Shown: positions 1 to 8,633 of the stretch, piece after piece
Position numbering within the stretch: the first letter of the stretch is position 1
Layout: each line of letters opens with the position of its first letter
Source: Alphaproteobacteria bacterium
GTDB lineage: Bacteria; Pseudomonadota; Alphaproteobacteria; Micavibrionales; Micavibrionaceae
DNA length: 64,000 bases
Direction of reading: 5' to 3'
NCBI GenBank assembly: GCA_002401965.1
Contig: NVUR01000003.1
Coordinates: 1-64,000 of the forward strand
The notes under the pieces: model-generated
What the model saw: only the letters and a program-made list of their open reading frames with translations
Told to the model about the DNA's origin: nothing
The model's database searches: none
Position numbers and translations under genes: made by a program

Positions 1-24
1 CCCCCCCCCGATCTTTGGGGTGGG

Positions 25-423
25 CTATTGGGTGCTGTCTTTCTCTGTCTGGGGATTGTAATCATTTTCTTTTTTGACGTGCATCATCCATATAATGGCC
101 ATGAAAACCCCCTTTGCGCGGGGCAGGATAAGGGCGCTTAATAGTAGGATGAATGCAAGCGCATAGATGATTTCCAGAGTTGTATTGTTCAGTTTTTGAT
201 CAAGAAGCCAGAAAACAAATGGCATGGATAAGTGTCCAGTAATAAGAATAGTGACCCATGCTGGGCCATCATCTGCACGTAAGGGGGCGAAGGTAAGGTT
301 GCAATATGTGCATTTTTCTAATGGTGCAATATAGTTATGAAGCATGCGCCCGATACCGCAGGCAGGACATTTTCCACATGCGCCGCGTTTAAGTGTTTGG
401 GTGGTTAGGGAACTTAAGGCCAT
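25..423 (-). CDS. DUF983 family zinc-ribbon membrane protein
   Basis: A 132-residue protein with two cysteine pairs near the N-terminus (C19/C22 and C38/C41), spaced like a small zinc ribbon. Two hydrophobic segments follow at about residues 55-75 and 80-102, then a charged tail. This layout matches the DUF983 family, common in alphaproteobacteria and of unknown function. The ATG start lies 10 bases from the end of the hydrolase-like gene on the same strand, so the two are probably co-transcribed. The family call rests on the cysteine pattern plus paired membrane segments; no catalytic role can be given. Confidence 0.8.
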   Translation of the reverse strand: MALSSLTTQTLKRGACGKCPACGIGRMLHNYIAPLEKCTYCNLTFAPLRADDGPAWVTILITGHLSMPFVFWLLDQKLNNTTLEIIYALAFILLLSALILPRAKGVFMAIIWMMHVKKENDYNPQTEKDSTQ

Positions 424-433
424 GTATCGCGCC

Positions 434-1393
434 TTAAGGCTTTAGGGGCTTCTCGCGTATTGTTAGAGTGGGGGTCTTTGATGGTGTTGTTTCACCAAAG
501 TCGGTTGGAGGGCTTTCATTCCCATTGCCGCTATAGCATGTCACTGGCAGTTTTAGGAGTTCCGGCCATTTATCAACCCATCCCGTGTCATAGTCGGCTT
601 CTTGTATCAACATGGTTTGTACGCAGCTTGTTGGGGGCATCGCCTGAAGATAGCTGTGTAGTACTGCGGGGGGGACGTAATTATCCTGTCCGCCGATAAA
701 ATGATATTGTGGTATTCTTGTTAATGCGCTGGCTTTTTTAACGGGGTTTAATGATCCATTTAAGACGGGGACGCCTGAAACTGCGCTGTGTGTCTCGTGA
801 TCCAGTATTCCTGCAACGGTTCGTATTGAAAATATATCGTTGCGCTGCGTTGCCAATAAGGTTGCAATCGCCGCGCCGCCGGAATATCCGATCAAGTTAA
901 AACCGCGGATGTCATAGCGTGTTGCAATGTCATTAAGTGCCTTATCGAATGATGCAATAATTTCGCCGGAAAAGCGTTTGCCTTTCCATGTGCTTTCATC
1001 ACAGACATCTCCCTTGGACAGCATGGCGGTGTATTGGCATGGGCGTGCGATAAAGATAACATTATCCGCGCGATCTTTTGATGCAAGATGTAGTGCTACC
1101 GGATTTTTTGGAGTCGGGTCTAATTCCCATTCCTCAATAGAAGCGTTGATTGCGCCATCTCCCGCGATATAGAGGTTAGCAACCCCCCCACGGTCATGGA
1201 TGCGCTCGTAGGATCGAAGTAGATAGGGTGCGGCGGCGATATCACGTTTTATCATCCATGCGGGAGAGGCAATGCGTTGCGCCGTTTCTGTCCGCATATA
1301 GGGAAGTGTTGTGGCAATACAGCCACCAAGAGCAAGGGCAGCAAGTAACCCAGTCTTTATGGGGAGGGAGTCAATAAACCTGTTCAGCTTCAT
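434..1393 (-). CDS. alpha/beta-hydrolase-like putative lipoprotein
   Basis: From this ATG the protein has 319 residues. It starts with a short basic stretch, a hydrophobic run and a lipobox-like L-G-G-C ending at C25, suggesting export and lipidation. A nucleophile elbow G-Y-S-G-G sits at residues 169-173 (Ser171), as in serine hydrolases of the alpha/beta fold, and a later G-G-Q-D-N-Y segment could hold the acid residue. The substrate is unknown. The start is uncertain: a TTG at 1492 has a better-placed Shine-Dalgarno (AAGGG, 7 bases away) and would add 33 residues before the signal sequence. I prefer 1393 because it gives a normal lipoprotein signal. Confidence 0.65.
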   Translation of the reverse strand: MKLNRFIDSLPIKTGLLAALALGGCIATTLPYMRTETAQRIASPAWMIKRDIAAAPYLLRSYERIHDRGGVANLYIAGDGAINASIEEWELDPTPKNPVALHLASKDRADNVIFIARPCQYTAMLSKGDVCDESTWKGKRFSGEIIASFDKALNDIATRYDIRGFNLIGYSGGAAIATLLATQRNDIFSIRTVAGILDHETHSAVSGVPVLNGSLNPVKKASALTRIPQYHFIGGQDNYVPPAVLHSYLQAMPPTSCVQTMLIQEADYDTGWVDKWPELLKLPVTCYSGNGNESPPTDFGETTPSKTPTLTIREKPLKP

Positions 1394-1532
1394 GTGGTTA
1401 AACCGTGTTATCATTGAATGAAATATAAATCTTGTCAGAATGCTATCACTTTTAGTTGAGCGGATCACTACCTTGTGAAAAGTTTTCCTCAATTTTCCAC
1501 CCTTTTTAATTGTTGGGGGCGTTTTTTTCTTA

Positions 1533-2291
1533 TTATTTAATCATGAGTTCTATCGGTGTATGGTCGGATGGTCTGTCCCACCCGCGTGGTTCTTTGTTTA
1601 TGACGCAGGATGTAAGGCGGTCAGCGATTGTGGGGGAGAGTAGGAAATGGTCGATACGAATGCCGTTGTCTTTTTGCCATGCGCCTGCTTGATAATCCCA
1701 AAAGCTATATTGTCCTGCACGGTTATCTAAAGCGCGGAACGCATCTATCAGCCCTAAATTTATAAGGGACCTATAGGCTTTGTGGGTCTCAATTCGAAAC
1801 GCGGCGTCGCCTTCCCAATCTTTGGGGGTGCGGCAATCGCGGTCATCGGGGATAACGTTGAAGTCTCCACCTATAATAAAGGGGATATCATTATCGCGCA
1901 GTTCTTTCAGGCGCACATAAAGACGTTCCATCCATTTGAGTTTATAGTCATACTTGTCACCGATAGGGTTGCCGTTGGGCAGATAAATGTTAATCAGGCG
2001 CAGACCGTTTATGTCCGCCTCTATATAGCGTGCTTGTTCATCCGTCTTGTCATTGGGGAGTGCTTCAAGGATCGTATTAATTGGATGCTTTGATATCATG
2101 GCGACGCCGTTATACGCTTTTTGGCAGATGGCATGGGTTTCATATCCTGTGTTGATGAAAGCATCTGTTGGAAATTCAAGACCTTTTAGCTCCTGTATCA
2201 TTAAAACATCAGGCGATTCGTCAGTGAGGTAGCGCAAGACATGATCCAGTCGTGCTTTGATTGAATTAACATTCCACGATACGATTTTCAT
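1533..2291 (-). CDS. xthA: exodeoxyribonuclease III
   Basis: 252 residues, the usual length of the ExoIII/APE1 family of Mg-dependent AP endonucleases and 3'-5' exonucleases in base excision repair. Seen: the opening W-N-V-N-S with metal-site Asn7, I-Q-E-L-K with metal ligand Glu34, G-G-D-F-N-V in the middle, and the C-terminal S-D-H-T-P-I holding the catalytic histidine. The ATG start gives the canonical N-terminus M-K-I-V-S-W-N. It lies 13 bases downstream of erpA on the same strand, so the pair probably forms an operon. Confidence 0.95.
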   Translation of the reverse strand: MKIVSWNVNSIKARLDHVLRYLTDESPDVLMIQELKGLEFPTDAFINTGYETHAICQKAYNGVAMISKHPINTILEALPNDKTDEQARYIEADINGLRLINIYLPNGNPIGDKYDYKLKWMERLYVRLKELRDNDIPFIIGGDFNVIPDDRDCRTPKDWEGDAAFRIETHKAYRSLINLGLIDAFRALDNRAGQYSFWDYQAGAWQKDNGIRIDHFLLSPTIADRLTSCVINKEPRGWDRPSDHTPIELMIK

Positions 2292-2304
2292 AAATTAGAG
2301 AGCC

Positions 2305-2625
2305 CTACATTACCGAAAAAGACGTGCCACATCCGCAGCCCGATGTGGCGTTCGGATTGTTGATTTTGAATTCTGATCCGATAAGCCCGTCTTCAAAGAA
2401 CACTGTTGCGCCCTTCAGAAACCCCATTGATATATCATCGGTCAGAATACTGTCTGCGAATTCTATATCTTGGTCTTTGCGTTCCTCGGTCAGCTCCAGA
2501 TTATATTGAAAGCCAGAGCATCCACCACCATCAACGCGCACACGTAACATCAAGGAATCTTTCCCCTGTAATGTGCGAAGTTCATTTATACGCTTTACGG
2601 CACTGTCATCTATATTTAAGCTCAT
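2305..2625 (-). CDS. erpA: iron-sulfur cluster insertion protein ErpA (HesB/IscA family)
   Basis: 106 residues starting at M-S-L-N-I-D-D. The three conserved cysteines of A-type Fe-S carriers are present: one in G-G-G-C-S-G-F and two in the C-terminal S-G-C-G-C-G-T. The length and the D-D-S-A-V-K-R-I start fit ErpA/IscA; ErpA is favoured because erpA beside dgt is a common alphaproteobacterial arrangement. It would pass Fe-S clusters to apo-enzymes in the cytoplasm. A longer reading up to 2682 would overlap dgt and is unlikely. It is divergent from dgt with only 55 bases between the start codons, which must hold both promoters. Confidence 0.88.
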   Translation of the reverse strand: MSLNIDDSAVKRINELRTLQGKDSLMLRVRVDGGGCSGFQYNLELTEERKDQDIEFADSILTDDISMGFLKGATVFFEDGLIGSEFKINNPNATSGCGCGTSFSVM

Positions 2626-2680
2626 GGAATCATTATATCTCTTCCATACGCGAATGAGCAACCTAAAAGGATGAAATAAC

Positions 2681-3877
2681 ATGGAACAAACATCTTATAA
2701 TTATTGTGCTTTGCCGTTGGCACCGTACGCGTGTAAGCCTGAACAAACGCGGGGGCGGGTGCATGATGAGCCGGAAAGCCGTCACCGCACACCGTTTCAA
2801 CGTGATCGTGACCGTATCATTCATTCCAGTGCGTTTCGCCGCCTAAAGTATAAAACGCAAGTTTTCGTGTATCATGAGGGCGATCATTATCGTACACGCC
2901 TGACCCATACATTAGAGGTCGCACAGATTGCCCGTACCTTGGCACGTGCCTTTATGGTGAATGAGGATTTGGCGGAAACCGTTGCTTTGGCACATGATTT
3001 GGGGCACACGCCCTTTGCCCATATGGGGGAGGAACATCTTAAGTCCGCGATGGAACATTATGGGCGGTTTGAGCATAATGACCAATCTCTGCGTGTCTTA
3101 ACCACGTTGGAGCGGAAATATCCGCAGTGGAATGGCCTGAATTTGACGTGGGAAACGTTGGAGGGGGTGGTGAAGCATAATGGTCCGATGACCAAAGAGC
3201 CATATATCGCTGTGCGGGAGTTACAGGAAAAAATGGATTTGCGATTGGACACTTATGCATCGATGGAGGCGCAGGTGGCTGCGCTTTCGGATGATATTGC
3301 ATATAACAATCACGATGTCGAAGATGGAATACGCGCTGGTTTGTTTTCTATTAATGATTTAGAGGAGATCCCTATTTTATCACGGGTTATCGATAATGTG
3401 CGGGATAGTTACCCCGATATAGAAGAGCGTTATTTGGTGCAGGAGCTAAAACGCGACATGATTGGTGTGATGGTTGACGATGTTTTGGCCGAAACACGCA
3501 AACGTTTGGATAAGGTAAAACCCGAATCACCGGATGATATCCGCATGGCGGGCATACAAATCGTCGCATTTTCCTCTGAAATGTATGAAGATGTGCAGAA
3601 ACTAAGGCATTTTCTTTATAATCGGATGTATCGTCACTACACAATTAACCGGATTGAGCTGAAGGTTGAACGCATTGTCGGTGACCTGTTTCAGGCTTTC
3701 CACAAGAATTATAAACTATTTCCCGACAACTGGCAGCAACGCGTGATAGAGGCCGAAGCGGTAGATAATGAGCGCGAGAGAGCCAGAATCGTTGCCGACT
3801 ATATTGCTGGAATGACCGACCGTTATGCCATTCGGGAGCATGAAAGGCTCTTTGACCTTTATTGGGATTTGCGCTAG
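2681..3877 (+). CDS. dgt: deoxyguanosinetriphosphate triphosphohydrolase-like protein
   Basis: 398 residues, typical for the dGTPase type 2 family, which cleaves dNTPs to the nucleoside and triphosphate. The N-terminus has the signature R-T-P-F-Q-R-D-R-D-R-I-I-H-S-S-A-F-R-R-L. HD-domain metal ligands follow: the His in R-L-T-H-T-L-E-V, then the H-D pair in A-L-A-H-D-L-G-H-T-P-F. It heads the long plus-strand run continuing into the SPOR and nagZ genes. In many alphaproteobacteria argS lies between dgt and the SPOR gene; here it is absent and only a 102-base gap remains. The stop codon is TAG. Confidence 0.93.
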   Translation: MEQTSYNYCALPLAPYACKPEQTRGRVHDEPESRHRTPFQRDRDRIIHSSAFRRLKYKTQVFVYHEGDHYRTRLTHTLEVAQIARTLARAFMVNEDLAETVALAHDLGHTPFAHMGEEHLKSAMEHYGRFEHNDQSLRVLTTLERKYPQWNGLNLTWETLEGVVKHNGPMTKEPYIAVRELQEKMDLRLDTYASMEAQVAALSDDIAYNNHDVEDGIRAGLFSINDLEEIPILSRVIDNVRDSYPDIEERYLVQELKRDMIGVMVDDVLAETRKRLDKVKPESPDDIRMAGIQIVAFSSEMYEDVQKLRHFLYNRMYRHYTINRIELKVERIVGDLFQAFHKNYKLFPDNWQQRVIEAEAVDNERERARIVADYIAGMTDRYAIREHERLFDLYWDLR

Positions 3878-3979
3878 GTTTTTATGATCTAATAACTTTG
3901 CTTTTGGTGTCGATTCGTTCGTGCTTTTTAAGTCGAGGTTTCGAACGCTACTTGTGTAAATTTAAGGGATTTAAGGACG

Positions 3980-5107
3980 ATGAGTCAGGATAATCAGTTT
4001 CATCAATATGGTTACAATCATTATTTGAAAGCGCCAACAAGGCCGCAATCAAATCCGCGTTTGGGCGGCACAATGCGTGAGAATATTTTGCGTAAAGTGC
4101 AAAGTCCTGCGATTGCAACAGTGGCTTTGGTTGCTGCTGCGGCTTTATTTGTTGGAGTTATTGTGGCGACATATCCATCCGGTGATGATACACAAAAGCA
4201 AATTCCGATTATAAAGGCTGACCTTCGCCCCTTTAAAACATTTCCCGATGATCGTGGTGGTATGGTTATCCCGCATCGTGAGAGCACCATTTTGGCACGC
4301 GCCGATTTACCGGCACTGTCCAGTGATAGGCAGGAAATTGAAAATCTGTTTGCGCGCACAAGTGAGGATTTGGTTACGAAGGAGCAAGCGATAGAGCGTG
4401 CGATGGCGGTACATCCGATGGCTCCTGCGGTGACTTCTACGCAAATGGAAGAGGATAATATTCCAACATTATTGCGTGAAGAGCCACAGAAAGAGGCTGT
4501 TTCGAGTGCAGTAGATATTGCTGCTGTGCAGAGTGTTGATGAGGGGCATGATATTGTCGTTCTTGAGCCGAGCTTTAAATTGAAAGAGCCGACAGCCAAG
4601 GACATTTTGCAAAAAATCGGATCATCTAACGGGAATTCGCAAGAAAATAGTGCGGAATTTAGCTCCAAAGTGGTTTCGGCGGCGATGTCTGTGAAGCCGC
4701 ATAGAGCGCAAATGCATGCGGCGGCAACATCGCCTGAAACGCTGGATTTTGTGCGTGGTATTTTGAGCGCGAAAGAGCAACCTATGCAGGCTGCGCCTAG
4801 TGCCGCAGAATTGGCGGCTATTGCCCCTGCTGTTGGCACGGGATCAGCTGTTAATATTACCTCAGGTTCTTATTTTGTGCAGTTGGCCAGTATCACAGAT
4901 GCAACGCGGGCGGGCAAGGAATGGTCGAAGATGCAGGTGAAATACGATGTTCTTGCAACCTCTAAGTTTCGTGTGCAAGAGGCAGCATTAAATCGCGGGA
5001 CATTTTATCGTATTCAAGCGGGACCGATGAGCAAATCAAGTGCAAATGCGGTTTGTGATGCTTTGAAGCAAGCGAATAAGCCCGGAGGATGTCTGGTTGT
5101 CAAATAA
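3980..5107 (+). CDS. SPOR-domain membrane protein
   Basis: 375 residues. A cytoplasmic N-terminus of about 45 residues leads to one membrane helix (about 46-66, Ala/Val rich), then a long low-complexity periplasmic linker, then a C-terminal SPOR domain (about 295-375) beginning at S-Y-F-V-Q-L-A-S. SPOR domains bind denuded septal glycan strands, so the protein probably localises to the division site. Position upstream of nagZ and scpA is conserved in alphaproteobacteria. The last 11 bases overlap the nagZ start, which implies coupled translation. Confidence 0.88.
   Translation: MSQDNQFHQYGYNHYLKAPTRPQSNPRLGGTMRENILRKVQSPAIATVALVAAAALFVGVIVATYPSGDDTQKQIPIIKADLRPFKTFPDDRGGMVIPHRESTILARADLPALSSDRQEIENLFARTSEDLVTKEQAIERAMAVHPMAPAVTSTQMEEDNIPTLLREEPQKEAVSSAVDIAAVQSVDEGHDIVVLEPSFKLKEPTAKDILQKIGSSNGNSQENSAEFSSKVVSAAMSVKPHRAQMHAAATSPETLDFVRGILSAKEQPMQAAPSAAELAAIAPAVGTGSAVNITSGSYFVQLASITDATRAGKEWSKMQVKYDVLATSKFRVQEAALNRGTFYRIQAGPMSKSSANAVCDALKQANKPGGCLVVK
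5084..5089 (+). promoter_or_regulatory. Shine-Dalgarno that sets the TTG start of nagZ
   Basis: GGAGGA lies 7 bases before a TTG at 5097, inside the end of the SPOR gene. No in-frame ATG lies nearby before the conserved beta-hexosaminidase N-terminus, so this strong site decides the unusual start. Confidence 0.75.
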
Positions 5108-6116
5108 CACGCAGGCGCGTGGTTTTGCAATTGGCGCCGAAGAGTCTCTTGCTTGTATTTTTTCCTTATCAGGAACGACTTTAACGGATCATGAAATATC
5201 ATTATTTCGTGCTTCTAATCCCTTTGGCTTTATTCTATTTAAGCGCAATTGTGATACGCCGAAGCAATTAAAAGAATTGGTGGCACGTCTGAAAAATATT
5301 GTCGGGCGTGATTGTCCTGTCCTGATCGATCAGGAGGGCGGGCGTGTGCAACGCTTGCGCCCGCCACAATGGCGCGATTATAAGCCAATGCAATATTTTG
5401 GTGATCTATATAAGGATGATCCTGAAAAGGCACTGGAGGAGCTGCGGTTTGAGAGCTTGCGTTTGGCGGAAGAATTGCTTGATAACGGGGTGAATGTGAA
5501 TTGCGCGCCTGTGTTGGATTTATTCTTTGACGGCGCGCATGATATTATCGGGGATCGCGCTTTTTCCGCTGACCCTGAAATTGTCGGACGGCTTGGTTTA
5601 TCTGTTTGTCGGCATTTTTTGAATGCGGGGATTACTCCGATTATTAAGCATATCCCTGGTCATGGTCGCGCGACAGGGGATAGCCATTTGGAGCTGCCTT
5701 ATGTTGATGCACCTTATGATGATTTATCATCGCTGGATTTCGCGCCGTTTCGCGAAATATCAAAATCCGAGGTTGGGCGTTCCGTTTGGGCGATGACCGC
5801 GCATATTGTGTATCAGCACATAGATACAAAACACCCCGTTTCAGTATCGCCCGATGCGATTACCAATATTATCCGTAAAGATATTGGTTTTGAAGGTATT
5901 TTGATTGGCGATGATTTGGATATGAAGGCGTTGGATGCTTACGGTGATGCTGCAACAAAAGCAATGGAAAGCCTGAATGCAGGTTGTGATTTGGCACTTT
6001 ATTGTGCGGGAGAGGCCGATAAAATGGATGCTTTGGCCGAAAACTTGCCAAAAATCAGTGAAACGACGCTAAACCGTTTGGAAAATGCGAATTTTTCGAG
6101 AGAAAGTGCTGCATAA
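5097..6116 (+). CDS. nagZ: beta-N-acetylhexosaminidase (GH3) NagZ
   Basis: 339 residues, the standard NagZ length. NagZ removes GlcNAc from GlcNAc-1,6-anhydroMurNAc muropeptides in the cytoplasm during cell wall recycling. The signature K-H-I-P-G-H-G is at residues 184-190, followed by D-S-H on the catalytic loop, and I-D-Q-E-G-G-R-V-Q-R-L near residue 80. The start is a TTG with a perfect GGAGGA seven bases upstream. The gene overlaps the SPOR gene by 11 bases and its TAA overlaps the scpA ATG, so the three are translationally coupled. Confidence 0.95.
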   Translation: MSNNTQARGFAIGAEESLACIFSLSGTTLTDHEISLFRASNPFGFILFKRNCDTPKQLKELVARLKNIVGRDCPVLIDQEGGRVQRLRPPQWRDYKPMQYFGDLYKDDPEKALEELRFESLRLAEELLDNGVNVNCAPVLDLFFDGAHDIIGDRAFSADPEIVGRLGLSVCRHFLNAGITPIIKHIPGHGRATGDSHLELPYVDAPYDDLSSLDFAPFREISKSEVGRSVWAMTAHIVYQHIDTKHPVSVSPDAITNIIRKDIGFEGILIGDDLDMKALDAYGDAATKAMESLNAGCDLALYCAGEADKMDALAENLPKISETTLNRLENANFSRESAA

Positions 6117-6988
6117 TGGTTGGAATTGCGGATGCAGTGCAAGAAAATGCACAAGATATGAGCGTATTCATCAAGGAAGATGGTGAAATGTCGGCGGTGG
6201 ATCATCTTTTGCTGGATATTGATGGCTATGAAGGGCCGATTGATGTTTTGCTGGAGCTATCGCGTAATCAAAAAGTTGATCTTGCCAAAATATCTATCTT
6301 AGAGTTGGTGCGCCAATATCTGGTGTTTATTGAGCGCGCGCAGCAACGAAACCTTGAACTGGCCGCAGAGTATCTGGTGATGGCGGCGTGGCTGGCTTAT
6401 CTTAAATCACGGTTGTTCTTGCCAAAGGAAGAAAATAGCGATGAGCCGAGCGCAGAAGATATCGCGCAAGCCCTGCAATTTCAGCTACAGCGTTTAGAGG
6501 CCATGCAAAAGGCGGCGGATAAATTATTGGCCTTGCCGCAATTGGGGCAAGAAATTTTTGCGCGTGGGCAGCCGGAGGGGCTGGAGATGAACGTCGTGAC
6601 GCAGTGGAATGTGTCGCTCTATGATATGTTGAAAGCCTATGGTGATATTGAACGCCGTAAAGAGGCCAGCCAATATGATCTCCCGACTTTTGATTTGATG
6701 TCCACCGACAGCGCGATGTCGCGTTTGAGTAAGATGCTGGGTAATCTTCCTAAAACAGGCGCGCACAGCGTTTGGGCGACACTGAACAGCTTTATGCCTG
6801 AAGATATAGAAGATAGCCTCTATGGGCGTTCAACTTTGGCCTCTACCTTTACAGCGGGGCTTGAACTGGCCAAGCAAGGCGGGTTAGAATTCAGGCAAGA
6901 TGGTTTGTTCCGCCCGATTTATATGCGTAAAATGCAGCCATCTGATGGGATGAATTATGGTGAAGAAGACCAAGATGTGGATGCGTAA
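6116..6988 (+). CDS. scpA: segregation and condensation protein A
   Basis: 290 residues. The kleisin core begins at about residue 30 with the family signature Y-E-G-P-I-D-V-L-L-E-L, then I-L-E-L-V-R-Q-Y and A-A-E-Y-L-V-M-A-A-W-L-A-Y-L-K-S-R. ScpA bridges the SMC heads with ScpB in the chromosome-condensing complex. The ATG overlaps the nagZ stop (TAATG). Internal ATGs at residues 15 and 23 could also be the true start, since the first 28 residues are not typical of the family. The TAATGA end overlaps the next gene. Confidence 0.93.
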   Translation: MVGIADAVQENAQDMSVFIKEDGEMSAVDHLLLDIDGYEGPIDVLLELSRNQKVDLAKISILELVRQYLVFIERAQQRNLELAAEYLVMAAWLAYLKSRLFLPKEENSDEPSAEDIAQALQFQLQRLEAMQKAADKLLALPQLGQEIFARGQPEGLEMNVVTQWNVSLYDMLKAYGDIERRKEASQYDLPTFDLMSTDSAMSRLSKMLGNLPKTGAHSVWATLNSFMPEDIEDSLYGRSTLASTFTAGLELAKQGGLEFRQDGLFRPIYMRKMQPSDGMNYGEEDQDVDA

Positions 6989-7359
6989 TGATTAGTGATG
7001 AATCTCTTCAGACTGTCTTGATCTTGATGGGTATGCCCAGTGATTTGTTTTCTGTTGCCAATCCTATGTCTGTTTTGTTTGTCTATATCTTTAGTACACG
7101 GATACTGACTTTTGTTCTGTCTATTGTTGTATGGGCGGTGTTTTTTTTGTTTAAAGCGCGCCATGATGTGGGTATAAAACAACAAATGAAGGTGCGTGAA
7201 CAACACAGTACAACGCATCGTTATGATATGAAGGATCCATTTAAAATGGAGAAAGTTAAGAAACCAAGTCTGTTAGGGATGGCAATGCGGGGCGTAATAT
7301 TGCCTATCATGGCTATTTTTATCGCGTTATCAGTTGTAATGAGTATGTTCAATGTCTAA
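6988..7359 (+). CDS. small unknown two-segment membrane protein between scpA and scpB
   Basis: 123 residues that I do not recognise. It has hydrophobic stretches at about 11-30 and 33-52, a basic loop (about 53-90), and a C-terminal membrane helix (about 93-121). The start overlaps the scpA stop (TAATGA) and its 3' end overlaps scpB by 8 bases, so it is a genuine operon member. Whether it touches condensin function is unknown. Translational coupling on both sides argues it is expressed at levels similar to the ScpAB subunits. Confidence 0.75.
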   Translation: MISDESLQTVLILMGMPSDLFSVANPMSVLFVYIFSTRILTFVLSIVVWAVFFLFKARHDVGIKQQMKVREQHSTTHRYDMKDPFKMEKVKKPSLLGMAMRGVILPIMAIFIALSVVMSMFNV

Positions 7360-8008
7360 AAATAATCATCATATCCGCCTGTTAGAGGCTCTTTTATTTG
7401 CATCGAGTGAACCTATGAGCACCTCTGCGTTGCATGAGCGTATGCCTGAAGGCGCGGATGTTGGTGGGCTGTTGATGGAGCTGCAGAAACATTATGCAGA
7501 GCGTGGTGTTCATTTAACCGAAACGCAAGGGCAATGGGCGTTTCGTACGGCACAGGATCTTGCTGATGATCTTAACGTGGAAAAGCAGATCAGCAAGAAG
7601 TTATCCCGCGCGGCGATGGAGACCTTGGCGATTATCGCCTATCATCAACCTGTCACCCGTGCGGAAATTGAAAATGTCCGTGGTGTAGCAACGCATAAGG
7701 GGACGCTGGATACGCTCTTGGAGATGGGGTGGATAAAGCCTGGTCGTCGGCGCGAAACGTTGGGACGTCCTTTGACATGGGTCAGTACTGCGGGTTTCCT
7801 CGATCATTTCTCGTTGGAGAGTATTATTGATCTGCCTGGTATGGATGAAATGAAGGCTTCAGGCTTGTTAGATCGCCGTCCGGCAATTGATACCGTACAT
7901 CAAGATGACCTGTTCACTGGACAATCTGCACAAGAAGGCGTAGAAAGTGATGAATACGTTGATGATGAAGATATAGATATACGTGAAGAAGAAATGGAAG
8001 GACTATAG
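7352..8008 (+). CDS. scpB: segregation and condensation protein B
   Basis: 218 residues with the ScpB winged-helix core: L-L-E-A-L-L-F-A-S near the N-terminus and the signature L-A-I-I-A-Y-H-Q-P-V-T-R-A-E-I-E-N-V-R-G in the middle. An acidic tail (Asp/Glu-rich, last 25 residues) follows. ScpB dimers bind ScpA and SMC. It overlaps the preceding membrane gene by 8 bases and is separated from tatA by two bases. Confidence 0.94.
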   Translation: MSKNNHHIRLLEALLFASSEPMSTSALHERMPEGADVGGLLMELQKHYAERGVHLTETQGQWAFRTAQDLADDLNVEKQISKKLSRAAMETLAIIAYHQPVTRAEIENVRGVATHKGTLDTLLEMGWIKPGRRRETLGRPLTWVSTAGFLDHFSLESIIDLPGMDEMKASGLLDRRPAIDTVHQDDLFTGQSAQEGVESDEYVDDEDIDIREEEMEGL

Positions 8009-8010
8009 AT

Positions 8011-8208
8011 ATGGCGCCCGGTGCATTACAGATTATTGTTGTTATTTTACTGGTTATAGTTTTATTCGGTGCAGGTCGTATTCCGACCATCATGGAGAAT
8101 TTGGCCAAAGGTATTAACAGCTTTAAAAAAGGCCTGAAGGATGAGGATGTAGCGTCCGATTCCGCAAAGAAAAGCCAAAACGATAAAGATAACAGCAAAG
8201 ACGCATAA
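8011..8208 (+). CDS. tatA: twin-arginine translocase subunit TatA
   Basis: 65 residues: one N-terminal membrane helix (about 6-20), the F-G-A-G-R-I-P hinge, an amphipathic helix (about 25-43) and a charged tail. This is the pore-forming Tat subunit. A GAAGGA Shine-Dalgarno lies about 9 bases upstream, just inside the scpB end. It sits in the same operon as tatB and tatC, but one unknown membrane gene is inserted between tatA and tatB. Confidence 0.93.
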   Translation: MAPGALQIIVVILLVIVLFGAGRIPTIMENLAKGINSFKKGLKDEDVASDSAKKSQNDKDNSKDA

Positions 8209-8209
8209 A

Positions 8210-8623
8210 ATGCTTACACATGTTGCGTTGCCATGGTGGGGATGGGTGTATTTGTTACTCGTTTTAATTATGTTTGTTACGAGTTTCTTTTCTGAAAAAT
8301 CTTTGAATATGAACGAGGTAGGTGCCTCGGTTATGTCTTTGTTTTCTATCTGTGTTTTTGTTGTCGGGTTTTATAATCTGTCTGTTGTTCAGTTTTTAGG
8401 GATTCTGATTATTCCGATGACATTAATCGGAATTTACTGGGAATTTACCAATGCCATACATGAAACCGGAAACGCGCAGGATGAATTGGCACAAGAAATT
8501 GATTTGAGTGATGGAGAGCGTGCCATGTTGTTAAATGTGGCGATTGGGTTTAACGCGTTGATTGTTGTTCCGGGGTATGTTCTTGGGATTATCTTGAGTT
8601 TTAATGTTCTTGGGATTGTATAG
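8210..8623 (+). CDS. unknown small multi-spanning membrane protein between tatA and tatB
   Basis: 137 residues, not recognised. Four hydrophobic segments are visible (about 7-24, 38-60, 62-80, 106-135), with a conserved-looking polar loop around residues 82-103. It starts one base after the tatA stop and ends 10 bases before tatB, so it belongs to the tat transcription unit. tatA and tatB are normally adjacent, so the gene is an insertion into the operon. Nothing in the sequence shows a direct Tat role. Confidence 0.72.
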   Translation: MLTHVALPWWGWVYLLLVLIMFVTSFFSEKSLNMNEVGASVMSLFSICVFVVGFYNLSVVQFLGILIIPMTLIGIYWEFTNAIHETGNAQDELAQEIDLSDGERAMLLNVAIGFNALIVVPGYVLGIILSFNVLGIV

Positions 8624-8633
8624 GGGGTAAGCG

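Noticed and set aside
1..9. Run of nine Cs at the window start
   Set aside because: Too short to interpret; may be a real homopolymer or a contig-edge effect.
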